A stretch of 64,000 bases of DNA from Caballeronia sp. dw_276 (GTDB taxonomy: Bacteria > Pseudomonadota > Gammaproteobacteria > Burkholderiales > Burkholderiaceae): contig NZ_JAAVUV010000011.1 in assembly GCF_018449635.1 (NCBI RefSeq), forward strand, positions 217,438 through 281,437, written 5' to 3'. The notes under the pieces are model-generated. The model did not search any database and was not told the origin of the DNA. It was given only the letters and a program-made list of their open reading frames with translations. The first letter of the stretch is position 1. The number at the start of each line of letters is the position of its first letter. The translations under genes were made by a program, and so were the position numbers. Below are positions 27,503-36,140 of the stretch, one piece after another.

Positions 27503-29734
27503 TTAATGAGTAAGCGACGCCACAGCGCCATGCGCGGTGCGGTTTTCGCGGTTCAGCGCCGCCACGTCCACGATCAACGCAACGCTGCCGTCGCCGAGAA
27601 TGGTTGCGGCCGAAATGCCGTGCACCTTGCGGTAATTCGTTTCGAGGTTCTTCACCACTACTTGCTGCTGGCCGACGAGTTCATCGATCAACATCGCAAA
27701 GCGCCGTCCCTCGGACTGGATGATCGTGATGATTCCCTGCGTGGGTTCGGTGCGGGCATCGCTGACTTCGAAGACCTGGTGCAGCGCGACCAGCGGCAGA
27801 TATTCGCCACGCACCCGCACCACGCGCTCGCCGCCGGCGACGGTGTAGATATCGTCGGCAACGGGTTGCAGCGACTCCATCACGAAGTTCAGCGGCAAGA
27901 TGAAAATCTCGCTGCCGACCTTCACCGACATGCCGTCGAGAATCGCCAGCGTCAGCGGCAATACAATCTTGGTGGTCGTGCCACGGCCTTCGCGCGACTG
28001 GATTTCGACGTGACCGCCCATTGCCTGTATGTTGCGTTTCACCACGTCCATGCCCACGCCGCGGCCGGAGATATCCGTGACCTGATCGGCGGTCGAAAAC
28101 CCCGGCATGAAGATGAGTTGCCAGACTTCGTCGTCGGACATCGATTCGCTGACCTGCATGCCCTGCTTCACGGCCTTCGCGAGAATCTTGTCGCGGCGCA
28201 GGCCCGCGCCGTCGTCGCTGACTTCAATCACGATGTTGCCGCCGTGATGCGCCGCCGACAGCACCAGTTGCCCAGCCGCAGCTTTACCGGCCGCACGGCG
28301 CGCTTCAACGGTTTCGATGCCGTGATCGAGCGAGTTGCGCACGAGGTGCGTCAACGGATCGATGATGCGTTCAATCAAGCTCTTGTCCAGTTCGGTCGCC
28401 TGACCGAACGTGACGAGTTCGACTTCCTTGCCGAGCTTCGCGGCGAGATCGCGCACGAGACGCGGGAAACGGCTGAAGACGTAATCCATCGGCATCATGC
28501 GGATGGACATCACGGCTTCCTGCAAGTCGCGCGCATTGCGTTCGAGCTGCGCCATGCCGTTGAACAGGCGATCGTGCAAGGCGGGATCGAACGTGCTGGT
28601 GGTTTCGGCGAGCATGGCTTGCGTGATCACGAGTTCGCCAACGAGGTTGATCAGCTGATCGACCTTCTCCACGCCCACGCGAATCGAACTTCCTTCCGAT
28701 GCAGCCGGCGCCGCTGCCGCACGTACCTTGGGCGCTTCGGCCGGAGCCGCTGCCGCCGCAGTGTTCACGCGGGACTCGGCGGCAGCGGTCGAGGCCGCCG
28801 CCGGTTCCGTCTTCTCTACTTCAGGTGCTTTTTGCGCCACCTCTTTGGTTTCTTCTACGGCTGCAACCGGCGTTTCAACCACTGATGCGTTTGCTGCATT
28901 GCCACGGCCAATCGCAATCTGCGATTCATCGATAACAAAACAGCACACGGCAACAATGTCATCCGCCGATACATCCGAGTCCAGCCACAACGTCAGGTCG
29001 CCGCCCGACTTCTTTTCCCCGACGACAGTCCCCAGGTTTCCAAGCTCCTCGGTCAACAGAGCCTGGTCCTTCTCCCCTACCCCACGTAACGTAATCTTCA
29101 GATGCGGGCCGTCTTCAGCACTTGCGTCCGTACCTTCCGGCGCGCCTGGAAACTCCGTCCAGTCACCCTCTTCTTCCACGGCTTCATTGGCCTGCTCGAC
29201 CACATGCGCGGGCGGCTCGTTCGGTCCTAGCGCCATCGCGACTTGCGCAAGATCCTGGGCGATAGCGGCTCGATCGGCGAAAGATGGTGCCGGTTCCGCA
29301 GCGGCTTCGGGCGCATGGCCCACGTCCTTACGCGCGTCGCCTGAATCGTTGTCACGCAGGAACTCGAGCTTCGCGCAGATCGCCTTCGCGGCCGCCGCAT
29401 CCGGCTCGGCACTCGCACGATACGCACCCAGCTGATCCGACAACACGTCCTTGGTTTCAAGGAACGTGTCGATCATGTCGCGGCGCAAGACCAGCTCGTT
29501 GTTACGCGCCCGGTCGAGCAGCGATTCGAGGATGTGCGTGGTCTCGGTCAGCGCCGAGAAACCAAACGTCGCCGCTCCGCCCTTGATGGAGTGTGCCGCG
29601 CGGAAGATCGCGCCGAGGTCCTCGGGATCGGGGTTCGCCAGATCCAGCGCGAGCAGCAACTGCTCCATGTCGGCGAGCAGCTCGTCGGCTTCATCGAAGA
29701 AAGTTTGATAGAACTGCGTAATGTCGAGTGTCAT
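27503..29734 (-). CDS. cheA: Chemotaxis histidine kinase CheA
   Basis: This 743-residue kinase has the P1 HPt domain with phospho-acceptor His48 (AAHSIKGGAATFGF). A Glu/Ala/Pro-rich linker and P2-like region are followed by P3 dimerisation (GELVITQAMLAE). The P4 HATPase domain has N-box HLVRNSLDHGIE, G1 DDGAGL and G2 GRGVGMDVV. The C-terminal P5 CheW-like domain follows. It phosphorylates CheY and CheB in the receptor array. The linker between P1 and P3 is long and Ala/Glu-rich, as in other Burkholderiales. Confidence 0.97.
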   Translation of the reverse strand: MTLDITQFYQTFFDEADELLADMEQLLLALDLANPDPEDLGAIFRAAHSIKGGAATFGFSALTETTHILESLLDRARNNELVLRRDMIDTFLETKDVLSDQLGAYRASAEPDAAAAKAICAKLEFLRDNDSGDARKDVGHAPEAAAEPAPSFADRAAIAQDLAQVAMALGPNEPPAHVVEQANEAVEEEGDWTEFPGAPEGTDASAEDGPHLKITLRGVGEKDQALLTEELGNLGTVVGEKKSGGDLTLWLDSDVSADDIVAVCCFVIDESQIAIGRGNAANASVVETPVAAVEETKEVAQKAPEVEKTEPAAASTAAAESRVNTAAAAAPAEAPKVRAAAAPAASEGSSIRVGVEKVDQLINLVGELVITQAMLAETTSTFDPALHDRLFNGMAQLERNARDLQEAVMSIRMMPMDYVFSRFPRLVRDLAAKLGKEVELVTFGQATELDKSLIERIIDPLTHLVRNSLDHGIETVEARRAAGKAAAGQLVLSAAHHGGNIVIEVSDDGAGLRRDKILAKAVKQGMQVSESMSDDEVWQLIFMPGFSTADQVTDISGRGVGMDVVKRNIQAMGGHVEIQSREGRGTTTKIVLPLTLAILDGMSVKVGSEIFILPLNFVMESLQPVADDIYTVAGGERVVRVRGEYLPLVALHQVFEVSDARTEPTQGIITIIQSEGRRFAMLIDELVGQQQVVVKNLETNYRKVHGISAATILGDGSVALIVDVAALNRENRTAHGAVASLTH

Positions 29735-29839
29735 GCCTGGGTCACCACCGGATGCCTTGTCTGTCGTCGCTGTGCGCGTCGTAACTGCTTGTGCTTTGTC
29801 TTGTGCTGCGTGCTTCGGTGCTTCTGTGTTTCAGGTGCT

Positions 29840-30220
29840 TCAGTGCGATTGTTCGGCGTCCGACAAGGTCGCGACCAGCTCGGTCAGCATGTCGGGATCG
29901 ATCGGCTTTTCAATCCAGCCCGTCGCGCCCGCTTCGCGCGCCGCCACCTTGAACTGCTCGCTGGATTCGGTCGTGAGCACGAGGATCGGCGTGTTCGCGT
30001 ACGCACGATGTCCGCGCAATTTCACGATCAGATCGAGTCCGCTCATGGCCGGCATGTTCTGGTCGGTCACGATGAGATCGAATTGCTCGGCGAGCGCAGC
30101 TTCGTAGCCTTCGGCGCCATCCGCGGCAACTTCCACGCGATACCCCGCCGCCACAAACGTCGCCGATAAAACCTTGCGCATGGAAGCGGAATCGTCGATT
30201 GTCAGAATGTTCTTGATCAT
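29840..30220 (-). CDS. cheY: Single-domain response regulator, second CheY
   Basis: This 126-residue receiver has Asp9/Asp10, phospho-acceptor Asp53 (VTDQNMPAMSG), Thr83/84 and Lys105. It is more divergent from enterobacterial CheY than the protein at 21827-22222 and lies directly before cheA. Two CheY proteins in one operon suggest that one drives the motor and the other acts as a phosphate sink or has another target. Which does which is inference. Confidence 0.92.
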   Translation of the reverse strand: MIKNILTIDDSASMRKVLSATFVAAGYRVEVAADGAEGYEAALAEQFDLIVTDQNMPAMSGLDLIVKLRGHRAYANTPILVLTTESSEQFKVAAREAGATGWIEKPIDPDMLTELVATLSDAEQSH

Positions 30221-30267
30221 GGTTTTGTCGTACCTGTCCGATGTCTTGATGCGTGTCCTGAAGCTGG

Positions 30268-31239
30268 TTATTTCGCCGCCGGTCTGCCCGGCACGAGCGC
30301 GCCGAGTCCGAGCGTGGCGTTGCCAGCGTTGAGGGGATTGCTGGTGATCGTGGTCGCTTGCGAGTCGTCGCGCGTCATCGACTCTTCCGATTTGTGATTC
30401 AGGACGAGAATGCTGATGCGGCGGTTTTCCGGATCGAAGGCGTCCTTCTTGTTCAGGTTTTGCGTCGATGCCAGTCCGATCACGCGCAACACCTTCGCTT
30501 CATCCATGCCGCCCGAAATCAATTCGCGGCGCGATGCGTTTGCCCGATCCGCCGACAATTCCCAGTTGCTGTAACCCTTCTCGCCGCCCGCGTATTGCGT
30601 GGCGTCGGTGTGTCCCTGCACGACGATGCGATTCGGCACGTCGTTGAGCGCCTTGCCGATTTCGCGCAGGATGTCGCGCATGTACGGCTGCACGGAGTTG
30701 CTTGCGAGGGCGAACATCGGGCGCTTTTGTGTATCTACAATTTCGATGCGCAGACCTTGCTGCGTCGAATCAATGCGAATTTGCTGGCGGAACTGGCGCA
30801 ACACCGGATTCGCTTCGATCGCCGACATCAGCTTGACCTGGAGGTCGTGCAAACGCGCCTGGTCACGGCGTTCGAGTTCGCCTTGCGCGTCTTTCAGCGT
30901 TTGTTCATCGATTCGATTCGAGCGCCGCGTGCCGTCGCTCATGCGTGTCGTGCCTTGCTCGGGGCTGGAGATATCGCGTCCGCCGCCGTTTAGGATGCTC
31001 GAATCCATGCCCGAGCTCTGCCCGCCCATGATCGCGTTCTTGAGCGGCATGTTGAAATATTCCGCGATGCCCTGGCGCTGCACCGGCGACACCGCGCTCA
31101 GCAGCCACATCAGCAGGAAGAACGCCATCATCGCTGTCATGAAGTCGGCGTAAGCGAGCTTCCACGCGCCGCCGTGATGCGCTTTCTTGCTCGATATGAT
31201 CCGTTTGATGAAGATCGGGCGGTCGTTCTTGGTGGACAT
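30268..31239 (-). CDS. motB: Flagellar stator protein MotB
   Basis: This 323-residue stator subunit has a short cytoplasmic basic end and one transmembrane helix (WKLAYADFMTAMMAFFLLMW) carrying the proton-binding Asp32. The periplasmic plug follows, then a C-terminal OmpA-type peptidoglycan-binding domain (VVQGHTDATQYAGG, then NWELSADRANASRREL). Asp in the YADFMTAMMAFF context indicates a proton-driven stator. It lies 37 bp after motA. Confidence 0.96.
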   Translation of the reverse strand: MSTKNDRPIFIKRIISSKKAHHGGAWKLAYADFMTAMMAFFLLMWLLSAVSPVQRQGIAEYFNMPLKNAIMGGQSSGMDSSILNGGGRDISSPEQGTTRMSDGTRRSNRIDEQTLKDAQGELERRDQARLHDLQVKLMSAIEANPVLRQFRQQIRIDSTQQGLRIEIVDTQKRPMFALASNSVQPYMRDILREIGKALNDVPNRIVVQGHTDATQYAGGEKGYSNWELSADRANASRRELISGGMDEAKVLRVIGLASTQNLNKKDAFDPENRRISILVLNHKSEESMTRDDSQATTITSNPLNAGNATLGLGALVPGRPAAK

Positions 31240-31276
31240 GGCGGTTTCTCCGGGAGCGCGTGTTCGCTTGAAAGCG

Positions 31277-32137
31277 TTACTTCGCCTTCACGCGGCGCAC
31301 GTGTTCTTCCAGTTCGGAAAACGACGGACGCTCGGTGGAGAAAAGCACCTTGCGGCCAAACTCGACCGCAATAGCCGGGGCATAGCCATTCAGGCTCGCG
31401 AGAATCGTGACCTTGATGCACTGGAACATCTTCGTGGACTCGGCCACGCGCTGTTCCGCGACGCTCGCCAGCGGTCCAATCAGTCCGTATGACAACAAGA
31501 TGCCGAGGAACGTACCCACCAAGGCCTGCGCGATCATTTCGCCGAGAATGGCCGGCGGCTGATCGGCCGATGCCATCGTGTGGACCACGCCCATCACGGC
31601 CGCGACAATGCCGAACGCCGGCATTGCGTCGCCGACTTTGTGCAGCGCTTGCGCCGGGCCTTCGCCTTCGGCGTGATGCGTCTCGATTTCCTCGTCCATC
31701 AGGCTTTCGATCTCGAACGCGTTCATGTTGCCGCCCACCATCAGGCGCAAATAATCGGTCAGGAATTCGACAATGTGGTGATCGGCCAGGATCTTGGGAT
31801 ACTGGGCAAAGATCGGGCTCTTAGCCGGATCATCGATATCCGATTCCAGCGTCAACGTGCCTTCCTTGCGCGCCTTGGCAAGCAGCACGTAAAGAAGCGC
31901 CATCAACTCCATGTACACATCCTTGTTGTACTTGGAGCCCTTGAAGAGCGTCGGAATCACGCGCAGCGTGGCCTTGATCGTCTTCATGCCGTTGCCCAGG
32001 ATGAAAGCGCCAACGCCCGCGCCGGCGATCATCAGGATTTCAACGGGCTGGACCAGCGCGCCCAGATGCCCGCCTTCCAGCGCATAACCGCCGAAAACCG
32101 ACAAAAGCGTCACTAGTGTTCCGATGAAAATCAGCAC
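31277..32137 (-). CDS. motA: Flagellar stator protein MotA
   Basis: This 286-residue four-helix membrane protein couples proton flow to rotation. The cytoplasmic loop residues Arg90 and Glu98, which contact FliG, fall at exactly the E. coli positions. The prolines of helices 3 and 4 are in place (ADQPPAILGE and YGLIGPLASV). It is the first gene of the minus-strand mot-che operon and is preceded by a sigma-28 promoter 45 bp upstream of its start codon. Confidence 0.97.
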   Translation of the reverse strand: MLIFIGTLVTLLSVFGGYALEGGHLGALVQPVEILMIAGAGVGAFILGNGMKTIKATLRVIPTLFKGSKYNKDVYMELMALLYVLLAKARKEGTLTLESDIDDPAKSPIFAQYPKILADHHIVEFLTDYLRLMVGGNMNAFEIESLMDEEIETHHAEGEGPAQALHKVGDAMPAFGIVAAVMGVVHTMASADQPPAILGEMIAQALVGTFLGILLSYGLIGPLASVAEQRVAESTKMFQCIKVTILASLNGYAPAIAVEFGRKVLFSTERPSFSELEEHVRRVKAK

Positions 32138-32839
32138 AATCGAATCCTCATGGTTGCATCGGCGAAACCGCCGTTAAGTGGTTTACGGCAGGAGGCTGGA
32201 AAACTTTGAAGGGAAATGGGAGGCGCGAATTCGGCCGCGGCTTTATTGGCGGGGCGTTTACCCGTGTAAGGTGAATTGGGGCAAGGCGGATTTCAGGAAA
32301 AAATCGGGCAAAGCTGCCGATTCATCGCGTGATCCTGACGAGACCCGCAATCAAATTACCTATGAAGTCGGACTTTTCTTACAAGACGGTTGCTGTGACG
32401 GTTTAACGGCACGACGCGGGGTTACTTCACCAAATCGCGCAAGACCGCTCGGTTTTTCTGAGTGAATCCCATACGAGCCGGGCGTCCGCGCCTCCTCACA
32501 CTTGGCACAGGCATTGCTCTCTCTTGCGTCCTGGGGCATCGCATCGTATTCATTGCAAAACGATGATATGAGCGCAATCGCCCGCCAGGCAAGGACTTTA
32601 GCCGCTGTTTCTGTTTCGTAACCGGCGGTGTTTCGCCCTGTAACAAGGTTAAGCGTTTGAAAAATGACTCGGTGATCGCCGGAGTCATCTCGATAATGGG
32701 TCGTAAGGGATAACCCGATTCACCCGGGTCCGATTTCCAACGGGGGCGGCAGCATAGAGGCTGGCCCGTCCGCAAGGCTTCAGCGGTTTTCTATCGGAAA
32801 TCCGTTTTTGGAAGCCGTAACGAACAGGAGAGTCACGTT
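32138..32839. other. 702-bp gap where flhDC would be expected
   Basis: This region between motA (minus) and the glycosyltransferase (plus) holds the motA sigma-28 promoter near its left end and a ribosome binding site (CAGGAG) for the glycosyltransferase at its right end. A dyad ATGACTC-N11-GAGTCAT lies at 32664-32688. I looked for FlhD- or FlhC-like residues in all frames and saw none. The open frames present have no protein-like composition. Confidence 0.6.
32182..32208 (-). promoter_or_regulatory. Sigma-28 (FliA) promoter of mot-che operon
   Basis: Read on the minus strand it is CAAAGTTT-N11-GCCGTAAA, against the flagellar consensus TAAAGTTT-N11-GCCGATAA, with exact 11-base spacing. The -10 element ends 45 bp before the motA start codon. 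It makes the motor and chemotaxis genes a late (class III) FliA-dependent operon. Confidence 0.8.
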
Positions 32840-33904
32840 ATGCGTATCGCACAAATTGCACCCTTGCACGAAGCAGTTCCTCCGAAGTTTTACGGCGGTA
32901 CCGAGCGCGTTGTCTCGTATTTGAGCGATGCCCTGGTTGATCTCGGTCACGACGTGACGCTCTTCGCAAGCGGGGATTCGGAAACCAAGGCGACGCTGGA
33001 CGCGGCGTGGCCGCGTGCGTTGCGCCTCGACCCGACCATTCGCGACTGGAACGCGCCGCATGCGCTCCTGCTGGAAAAAGTGCGCCGCCGCGCGCATGAG
33101 TTCGACGTGCTGCACTTCCACCTCGACTACATGCCGTTCTCGACGTTCTCGCAAATGGACACGCCCTTCGTGACCACGCTGCACGGCCGCCTCGATTTGC
33201 CCGAACTACAACCGGTTTTCGATGCATTCCCAGAAGCGCCGGTCATCTCGATCTCGGATTCGCAGCGCCAGCCGTTGCCGCAGGCCGCTTGGCTCAACAC
33301 GATTTATCACGGGCTGCCGCAGAATCTTTTGACGCCGCAGACGCACAAGAAGCCTGAATATCTCGCGTTCCTCGGCCGTATTTGCCCGGAAAAGCGTGCC
33401 GATCTGGCCATCCAGATTGCAGCGCAAACGGGTCTGCCGCTGAAGATCGCGGCCAAGGTAGACAAGGTCGACCAGGAATACTTCAAGAGCACGATCGAAC
33501 CGTTGTTGTCGAGCGCGAATGTGGAATTCGTCGGCGAAATCAACGAGCAACAAAAGCCCGAGTTTCTGTCTGGCGCGAAGGCCTTGCTGTTCCCGATCGA
33601 CTGGTCAGAGCCGTTTGGCCTGGTGATGATCGAAGCCATGGCGTGTGGTACGCCGGTGATCGCGTTCAATCGCGGTTCGGTGCCGGAGGTGATCGATCAC
33701 GGCGTGACGGGTTTCATTTGTGAAGACGTGCAGGGTGCGGTTGGCGCGCTGCAACGACTGGACGAATTGTCGCGCACAGAAATCCGCGCGCAATTTGAAC
33801 GCCGCTTCTGTGCAAGCACGATGGCACAGAATTACGTGGATAGTTATACGGCGCTCCTTCAAGCGGCAAAGCGTCCGATGCTGCGTCAAGTCGCAGTAGG
33901 TTGA
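32840..33904 (+). CDS. GT4-family glycosyltransferase
   Basis: This 354-residue GT-B enzyme starts MRIAQIAPLHEAVPPKFYGGTERV, the acceptor-binding loop of GT4 proteins. Its donor-binding C-terminal domain contains FLGRICPEKRADLAI and the EX7E-like EPFGLVMIEAMACGTPV. No signal or membrane segment is seen. The CAGGAGAG ribosome binding site supports the ATG. The substrate is unknown. It lies alone between the mot-che operon and an H-NS gene and ends at a strong terminator. Confidence 0.88.
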   Translation: MRIAQIAPLHEAVPPKFYGGTERVVSYLSDALVDLGHDVTLFASGDSETKATLDAAWPRALRLDPTIRDWNAPHALLLEKVRRRAHEFDVLHFHLDYMPFSTFSQMDTPFVTTLHGRLDLPELQPVFDAFPEAPVISISDSQRQPLPQAAWLNTIYHGLPQNLLTPQTHKKPEYLAFLGRICPEKRADLAIQIAAQTGLPLKIAAKVDKVDQEYFKSTIEPLLSSANVEFVGEINEQQKPEFLSGAKALLFPIDWSEPFGLVMIEAMACGTPVIAFNRGSVPEVIDHGVTGFICEDVQGAVGALQRLDELSRTEIRAQFERRFCASTMAQNYVDSYTALLQAAKRPMLRQVAVG

Positions 33905-34006
33905 ATCGGAAAGGCTTTGATCAGGCCGATGTCGCTTACATGCTTCAACGCGACATCCGACCGGATTTAATGTATCCACCAGAAATGCATTGATTTATTG
34001 CAGCGC

Positions 34007-34041
34007 AAAAAAGTCCACCCGCATGGGTGGACTTTTTTTTG
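34007..34041 (+). terminator. Intrinsic terminator after glycosyltransferase gene
   Basis: The stem AAGTCCACCC / GGGTGGACTT with a GCAT loop is flanked by A runs before and T8 after. It can act in both directions, also for the converging H-NS gene. Confidence 0.88.
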
Positions 34042-34096
34042 CCATCGGACACGCCGGTCGCAATCTTTTCGCTGCCTGTCTCAATACCCGGCCATG

Positions 34097-34402
34097 TCAA
34101 GAATGGTCCTGGTTAATCAAGAATCGCTCGCGGCTTTTACCTACGATCCATTTCGGCGGTTTACCACGGCCGCTCCACGTATTACCTGACTTGGGATCTT
34201 GATAGACGGGCGGCAATGGCTCCTTCTTCGGCGGCCGACCACGACGTACAACCGTCAATCCAAGATCCTGCGCCGTAAGACCATATTCAACGATCTTCCG
34301 CCGGATATCGGCGAGTACCGCTTCCAGCTCCGCGCGCCGCGCTTCTTCAGCCTGCTCCTGAAGTTTGGCGATCTGCGCCTTCAACTCAATGTATTGCGAC
34401 AT
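34097..34402 (-). CDS. H-NS family nucleoid protein
   Basis: This 101-residue protein has an N-terminal coiled-coil (IELKAQIAKLQEQAEEARRAELEAV) for oligomerisation and an AT-hook-like patch RRGRPPKK. The C-terminal DNA-binding motif GNTWSGRGKPPKWI is of the H-NS/BpH3 type found in Betaproteobacteria. It is expected to silence AT-rich, often acquired, DNA. Burkholderia genomes carry several such paralogues, so I give no specific symbol. The upstream 290 bp are AT-rich, which could allow autoregulation. Confidence 0.9.
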   Translation of the reverse strand: MSQYIELKAQIAKLQEQAEEARRAELEAVLADIRRKIVEYGLTAQDLGLTVVRRGRPPKKEPLPPVYQDPKSGNTWSGRGKPPKWIVGKSRERFLINQDHS

Positions 34403-34695
34403 TTCCGTTCCTTTCTAATAGGCAGCGATTATTGAGAAGCCTAACGGCATTGAATAAAAGATGCAACGGTCGCTAATGCAATTGCAGAAAGTCTGAAACC
34501 AAATAAGAAAATTCCTGAAACTATAGATCAATCTTAATAGGAGTTCCCTTAGTTATGGCTTATTTAACAATTGTTGACAACTACTCCTGATACTCGGATT
34601 ACACTGCCTACCCGCTGCTCTGGTCGAACAAATTAACGGCGATCATAAGCAACGGGAGTGTTTCAGTTTTTTATATATTTTTAGGACTTCGAATC
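34403..34695. promoter_or_regulatory. AT-rich divergent intergenic region hns / aqpZ
   Basis: About 290 bp with markedly low GC (for example CTTAGTTATGGCTTATTTAA and TTTTTTATATATTTTTAGG) separate the divergent H-NS and aquaporin genes. It presumably contains both promoters. The composition is what H-NS prefers, so self-control and control of aqpZ are plausible. I could not assign individual boxes with confidence. Confidence 0.45.
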
Positions 34696-35415
34696 ATGCG
34701 ATTAGGACAGCGCCTCGGCGCAGAAATGTTTGGTACGTTCTGGCTCGTGCTGGGCGGCTGCGGAAGCGCAGTGCTCGCCGCGGGATTTCCTCAACTTGGT
34801 ATCGGTTTTGTGGGCGTCTCGCTCGCGTTTGGTTTGACCGTGCTGACCATGGCGTATGCCATCGGTCATATTTCGGGTTGCCACCTGAACCCGGCCGTGA
34901 GCGTTGGCTTGACCGTCGCGGGCCGCTTCCCGGTGCGCGAACTGGCTCCGTACATTGTCGCGCAAGTGATCGGCGGCATTCTCGGCGCCTACGTGTTGTC
35001 GGTTATCGCAAGCGGCGCGCCGGGCTTCGACCTGGTTGCAAGCGGTTTCGCGACCAACGGCTTCGGTGATCAGTCGCCGGGTCACTACTCGATGATGGCT
35101 GCACTCGTCTGCGAAGTGGTCATGACGTTCTTCTTCTTGTTCGTCATCCTTGGCGCGACGGATAGCCGCGCGCCTGCCGGCTTTGCACCGATCGCCATCG
35201 GCCTGTGCCTGACGCTGATCCACCTGATCTCGATCCCGGTTACGAATACGTCGGTCAACCCGGCTCGCTCGACCGGCCCGGCGTTGTTCGTGGGCGGCGC
35301 GGCTGTGGAACAACTCTGGTTGTTCTGGGTTGCTCCGATCATCGGCGCAATCATCGCTGGCGTGGTTTATCCTCTGCTGACCGGCGCAAAGAACCGGGCG
35401 CTTGCATCGGCCTGA
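34696..35415 (+). CDS. aqpZ: Aquaporin Z
   Basis: This 239-residue six-helix channel has NPA motifs at residues 65-67 (HLNPAVS) and 188-190 (SVNPARS). The selectivity-filter residues Phe45, His176, Thr185 and Arg191 correspond to the water-selective filter of E. coli AqpZ, so this is a water channel and not a glycerol facilitator. It sits in the inner membrane and contributes to osmotic water flow. It is monocistronic, ending in a strong terminator. Confidence 0.95.
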   Translation: MRLGQRLGAEMFGTFWLVLGGCGSAVLAAGFPQLGIGFVGVSLAFGLTVLTMAYAIGHISGCHLNPAVSVGLTVAGRFPVRELAPYIVAQVIGGILGAYVLSVIASGAPGFDLVASGFATNGFGDQSPGHYSMMAALVCEVVMTFFFLFVILGATDSRAPAGFAPIAIGLCLTLIHLISIPVTNTSVNPARSTGPALFVGGAAVEQLWLFWVAPIIGAIIAGVVYPLLTGAKNRALASA

Positions 35416-35440
35416 CTTAAAGCCACTCAAGCTGCATAGA

Positions 35441-35468
35441 AAAACGGGCGCCTGGCGCCCGTTTTTTT
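35441..35468 (+). terminator. Intrinsic terminator after aqpZ
   Basis: The hairpin ACGGGCGCC / GGCGCCCGT with a very short loop is followed by T7. It lies 26 bp after the aqpZ stop codon. Confidence 0.88.
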
Positions 35469-35765
35469 GTTGCTTCCGGGCCTATTCGTTATATATCCAG
35501 TTGGCCATTATGAATTGGCTGCGACAAATGTAATGTGTGATTACTGGTTTTCGAATCCGGAAACGCGGAATGCAACCGCCGTATCTTAGCCATTGACCCG
35601 CAAAGCTTTACTCATCAATGCTTTCGCGTACCTTCGCCCGGCGTTTTGATGCAGCAGATTCCCTTTCGCGATACTTTCACCCGGTAACAACTCGTCGATA
35701 CTCGTAAGACTACGGTTGCGTACATTGGATTCATGCGACACGCGTCGCCCAAAACGGAGAACACC
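35469..35765. other. 297-bp intergenic region, no gene seen
   Basis: This non-coding stretch lies between the aqpZ terminator and the small exported protein gene. It is moderately AT-rich with no clear repeats. It presumably holds the promoter of the downstream gene; I see no confident boxes. Confidence 0.4.
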
Positions 35766-36065
35766 ATGAAACGCATCGTTACTCACTTGCTCGTTGCAGC
35801 CGGTCTTGCGATGGGCGCAGTCGGAGCCGCGCAAGCGCATACGGATCTGAATATCGGCTTGTCGCTGGGCGCACCGGTTTATTCGCGGCCGGCTCCGGTT
35901 TATGTACAACCGGCTCCGTATTATCGCGCTGCACCGCCGGCATGGCGTCACCACGACGAACCCCGTTGGGGAGGGCCGGATCGGGGACGTTGGGATCGTA
36001 CGGGCTGGGACCATCGGGACAATTATCGCGGTGATAATCGCGGCGGATGGAATCATCGCGGATAA
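35766..36065 (+). CDS. Small exported Pro/Tyr-rich protein
   Basis: The 99-residue product has a clear signal peptide (MKRIVTHLLVAAGLAMGA, cleavage near AQAHT). A Pro/Val/Tyr-rich segment (PAPVYVQPAPYYRAAPPAW) is followed by a tail rich in Arg, Gly, Asp and Trp. Such low-complexity exported proteins are common in Burkholderia envelope gene sets but are uncharacterised. The ATG at 35766 starts the signal sequence directly. Predicted periplasmic; function unknown. Confidence 0.7.
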   Translation: MKRIVTHLLVAAGLAMGAVGAAQAHTDLNIGLSLGAPVYSRPAPVYVQPAPYYRAAPPAWRHHDEPRWGGPDRGRWDRTGWDHRDNYRGDNRGGWNHRG

Positions 36066-36102
36066 AAATGCCCGTTCGGTAAGGTACGGTACACAGCTTA
36101 AA

Positions 36103-36139
36103 AATAAAGGGAGCGGCCATTACCGGCGCTCCCTTTATT
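36103..36139. terminator. Bidirectional intrinsic terminator
   Basis: The inverted repeat AATAAAGGGAGCG / CGCTCCCTTTATT has a loop of about 11 bases. It lies between the converging exported-protein gene and the HAD phosphatase gene and ends just before the phosphatase stop codon at 36141. Confidence 0.7.
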
Positions 36140-36140
36140 G

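Noticed and set aside
28699..29586. Long plus-strand frames across cheA
   Set aside because: They are antisense shadows of the GC-rich cheA linker, with Pro/Arg/Ser-rich composition.
32178..32775. Short frames in the motA-glycosyltransferase gap as possible flhD/flhC remnants
   Set aside because: Neither shows FlhD or FlhC residues, including the FlhC zinc-binding cysteine pattern.
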